From positions 1-6,316 of the forward strand of contig NCJP01000098.1 in assembly GCA_002278985.1 (NCBI GenBank): a DNA stretch of 6,316 bases. Direction: 5' to 3'. The stretch is from Erythrobacter sp. 34-65-8. GTDB taxonomy: Bacteria > Pseudomonadota > Alphaproteobacteria > Sphingomonadales > Sphingomonadaceae. Below, piece by piece: positions 5,083 through 6,316 of the stretch (position 1 is the first letter of the stretch; the number at the start of each line of letters is the position of its first letter). Below the pieces are notes generated by a model that saw only the letters and a list, made by a program, of their open reading frames with translations, was not told where the DNA came from and searched no databases. The position numbers and the translations under genes are program-made.

Positions 5083-5934
5083 GTGGGCAATCTCACCGCC
5101 AACATGCTCCGAGGATCGCTTAAGCCGGGACGCCATCACGACGGCGATGGGCTCTTCCTGAACGTCACCCCGACCGGTGCCCGCTCATGGATCTGCCGAG
5201 TCCAAAAAAGTGGCCGCCGCAGGGATATAGGACTCGGCAGCGCGAAGAAAGTGAGTCTCGCCCAGGCCCGACAACGGGCAGCCGAAGTCCGCTCGCAGGT
5301 AGAGGCAGGGATCGACCCCGTGCTTCAGCGTAAGAAGGCCGAAGGCATCCCGACCTTCCGAGAGGCTGCCGCCGCCGTCTATGCCGAGAACAAAAAGAGC
5401 TGGAAGAACAAGAAGCACCGGGGTCAGTGGCTGACATCGCTTCAGACCTACGCTTTTCCGAAGATTGGCGACGTCGCTGTCAGCGACATCGAGAGTTCGC
5501 ACGTCCGCGATGTGCTGATCGCAATATGGCTCGAAAAGAACGAGACCGCGCGTCGGGTGCGTCAGCGGATAGGGATGGTGATCGATTGGGCCATCGCGAA
5601 GAACTATCGCGCGCACCCCCTGCCGATGAATGCGATCAATAAGTCGCTTCCAAAAGTGCGCAATCGCCAGAATCACCTCGCGGCCTTGCACTATTCCAAG
5701 GTGGCAGCTTTTGTCGGGAAACTGCGCGAACGCGAGAGCATCGGGCGCCTCGCTTTCGAGTTCCTGATCCTAACAGCGGCCCGCTCCGGCGAGGTGCGCG
5801 GCGCGCTCTGGTCGGAGATCGATCTCACGGAGCGCACATGGACGATTCCTGCCGAGCGCATGAAAGCCGACGTTGAGCACATCGTGCCCTTGTCCGACGC
5901 CGCGCTGGATGTGTTGTCGGAGCGGCTGCGGTGA
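5083..5934 (+). CDS. 3'-truncated P4-type tyrosine recombinase/integrase, probably inactive
   Basis: The N-terminal 90 residues match the DUF4102 arm-binding domain of P4-like integrases (GRHHDGDGLFLNV at 16-28, RRRDIGLGSAKKVSLAQAR at 45-63, GIDPV at 76-80). A core-binding helical domain follows (about 90-195), then the start of the catalytic domain with TAARSGEVRGALW (231-243; catalytic Arg234) and AERMKADVEHIVPLS (257-271; catalytic Lys261). The frame then ends at residue 283, whereas the family usually has about 400. The HxxR box, the later His/Trp and the nucleophilic Tyr are all missing. None of the downstream frames continues the domain, so the loss is a deletion or recombination joint rather than a simple frameshift. 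GTG at 5083 is chosen because MGNLT is a usual family N-terminus; AAGGA lies 3 bases before it. Base composition is visibly less GC-rich than the housekeeping genes, with many AAG/AAA codons. Without Tyr it should not be able to recombine, so the element is probably immobile by itself. Confidence 0.88.
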   Translation: MGNLTANMLRGSLKPGRHHDGDGLFLNVTPTGARSWICRVQKSGRRRDIGLGSAKKVSLAQARQRAAEVRSQVEAGIDPVLQRKKAEGIPTFREAAAAVYAENKKSWKNKKHRGQWLTSLQTYAFPKIGDVAVSDIESSHVRDVLIAIWLEKNETARRVRQRIGMVIDWAIAKNYRAHPLPMNAINKSLPKVRNRQNHLAALHYSKVAAFVGKLRERESIGRLAFEFLILTAARSGEVRGALWSEIDLTERTWTIPAERMKADVEHIVPLSDAALDVLSERLR

Positions 5935-6197
5935 CTGGCGCCTGCCTGCAGTTCTACAAACACCTATTCGGCTGCCCGCGCTGCATCGGCAGGCGGTCGG
6001 ATTTCTGCCAGACGGGCCGAGAACTCTGGTCGGCATACGACACGCCGCTGACGGCGGCAGGCATCGTGCGCGAGCAGAGCCTGCACCGTCGGCGCTATTT
6101 AATTTCCCTGGTGCCAGAGTGGCAGGCCGAGGCGGTACGCGCCGAGTTGCGCCGGCTATGGGATCAACGAAACATCACTGCGGAGGTAACGCGATGA
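5931..6197 (+). CDS. Small Cys-rich protein of unknown function in the tRNA-Ser element
   Basis: An 88-residue frame whose GTG overlaps the integrase stop (GTGA), with its own stop overlapping the next ATG (ATGA), so the three frames are tightly coupled. The N-terminal part shows H11-x3-C15-P-R-C18-x7-C26, which could bind a metal ion such as zinc, followed by GRELWSAYD. The C-terminal half is a charged helix (VPEWQAEAVRAELRRLWDQR, 61-80). Small proteins with a similar Cys box next to phage and element genes are familiar to me only as hypothetical, and I assign no function. No good Shine-Dalgarno site precedes the GTG and there is no other start ahead of the Cys box, so the gene may itself have lost its original 5' end at the junction. 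It is supported by the coupling and a maintained frame, not by homology. Confidence 0.6.
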   Translation: MTGACLQFYKHLFGCPRCIGRRSDFCQTGRELWSAYDTPLTAAGIVREQSLHRRRYLISLVPEWQAEAVRAELRRLWDQRNITAEVTR

Positions 6198-6316
6198 AAA
6201 CGGTAGATATCAGCCAGCCGATTTTCCTGTGGGCGCCTGATGATGTGACCACGGCGGAGCAGCGTGACCAGTGGGCGGCGAGCGAGGATGCTCGCAGGAT
6301 GGCGTTAGCAGTGCTG
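6194..6316 (+). CDS. Start of an unknown small ORF in the element (3' end outside window)
   Basis: ATG at 6194 overlaps the preceding stop by ATGA and has a strong GGAGG site (6182-6186) with 7-base spacing, the best ribosome site in the element. Forty-one residues are visible: MKTVDISQPIFLWAPDDV followed by a helical stretch rich in Ala, Arg and Glu. There is no signal peptide or membrane segment. I do not recognise the family. The ribosome site and the coupling argue for a translated gene in one operon with the Cys-rich ORF. Confidence 0.6.
   Translation, partial: MKTVDISQPIFLWAPDDVTTAEQRDQWAASEDARRMALAVL

Noticed and set aside
4649..5139. Two minus-strand open frames across the tRNA, containing GGDGGIRTLGT and ETEGFEPSVPG
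   Set aside because: These peptides are the antisense translation of the tRNA-Ser gene, a well-known source of false proteins in databases.
5935..6193. Possible frameshifted continuation of the integrase C-terminal domain
   Set aside because: None of the three forward frames shows HxxR, the later His/Trp or a catalytic Tyr context; the sequence after 5934 is unrelated.
5083..6316. Search by eye for a second copy of the tRNA-Ser 3' end (attR) and for CRISPR-like repeats
   Set aside because: No repeat of the T-arm/acceptor sequence and no regularly spaced repeats were seen.

Overview
The window is GC-rich and looks like an alphaproteobacterial chromosome, most probably from the Sphingomonadales (Sphingomonadaceae/Erythrobacteraceae). 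The reasons are the DUF1134/EipA envelope protein, which is an alphaproteobacterial family, the short RibD with a PCAHxSARGPxC zinc motif, the weak Shine-Dalgarno sites and GTG/TTG starts, and an encoded tRNA CCA. The assignment is inferred from protein character; no database was searched.

Left part (1-1984, + strand): the 3' end of a small membrane-anchored coiled-coil protein of unknown function, then ribD (bifunctional pyrimidine deaminase/reductase) starting at a TTG inside that gene, then ribE (riboflavin synthase alpha chain) 5 bp downstream. RibD supplies the pyrimidine precursor and RibE performs the last step of riboflavin synthesis. ribBA and ribH, which often sit next to these genes, are not seen here.

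Middle part (2000-4638, - strand): three genes convergent with ribE. In transcription order they are eipA (secreted envelope-integrity protein), an AspC/TyrB-type aminotransferase with all key PLP residues, and a RimJ/RimL-like GNAT acetyltransferase whose GTG start abuts the aminotransferase stop. A strong nested inverted repeat separates eipA from the aminotransferase.

Right part (4796-6316, + strand): a complete tRNA-Ser(GCT) with a good promoter and a hairpin terminator, followed by the left edge of an integrated element. The element begins with a regulatory stretch of hairpins, an inverted repeat and a near-perfect tandem 12-bp repeat. A P4-type tyrosine recombinase follows, starting at GTG. 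It keeps the first catalytic Arg and the Lys but ends before the HxxR, H/W and Tyr motifs, so it is probably inactive. Two tightly coupled small ORFs follow (GTGA overlap, then ATGA overlap): one has a Cys-rich N-terminus, and the other runs off the window. The boundary from housekeeping genes to mobile cargo therefore lies at the 3' end of tRNA-Ser. The other end of the element is outside the window, and I cannot name a function for its cargo.
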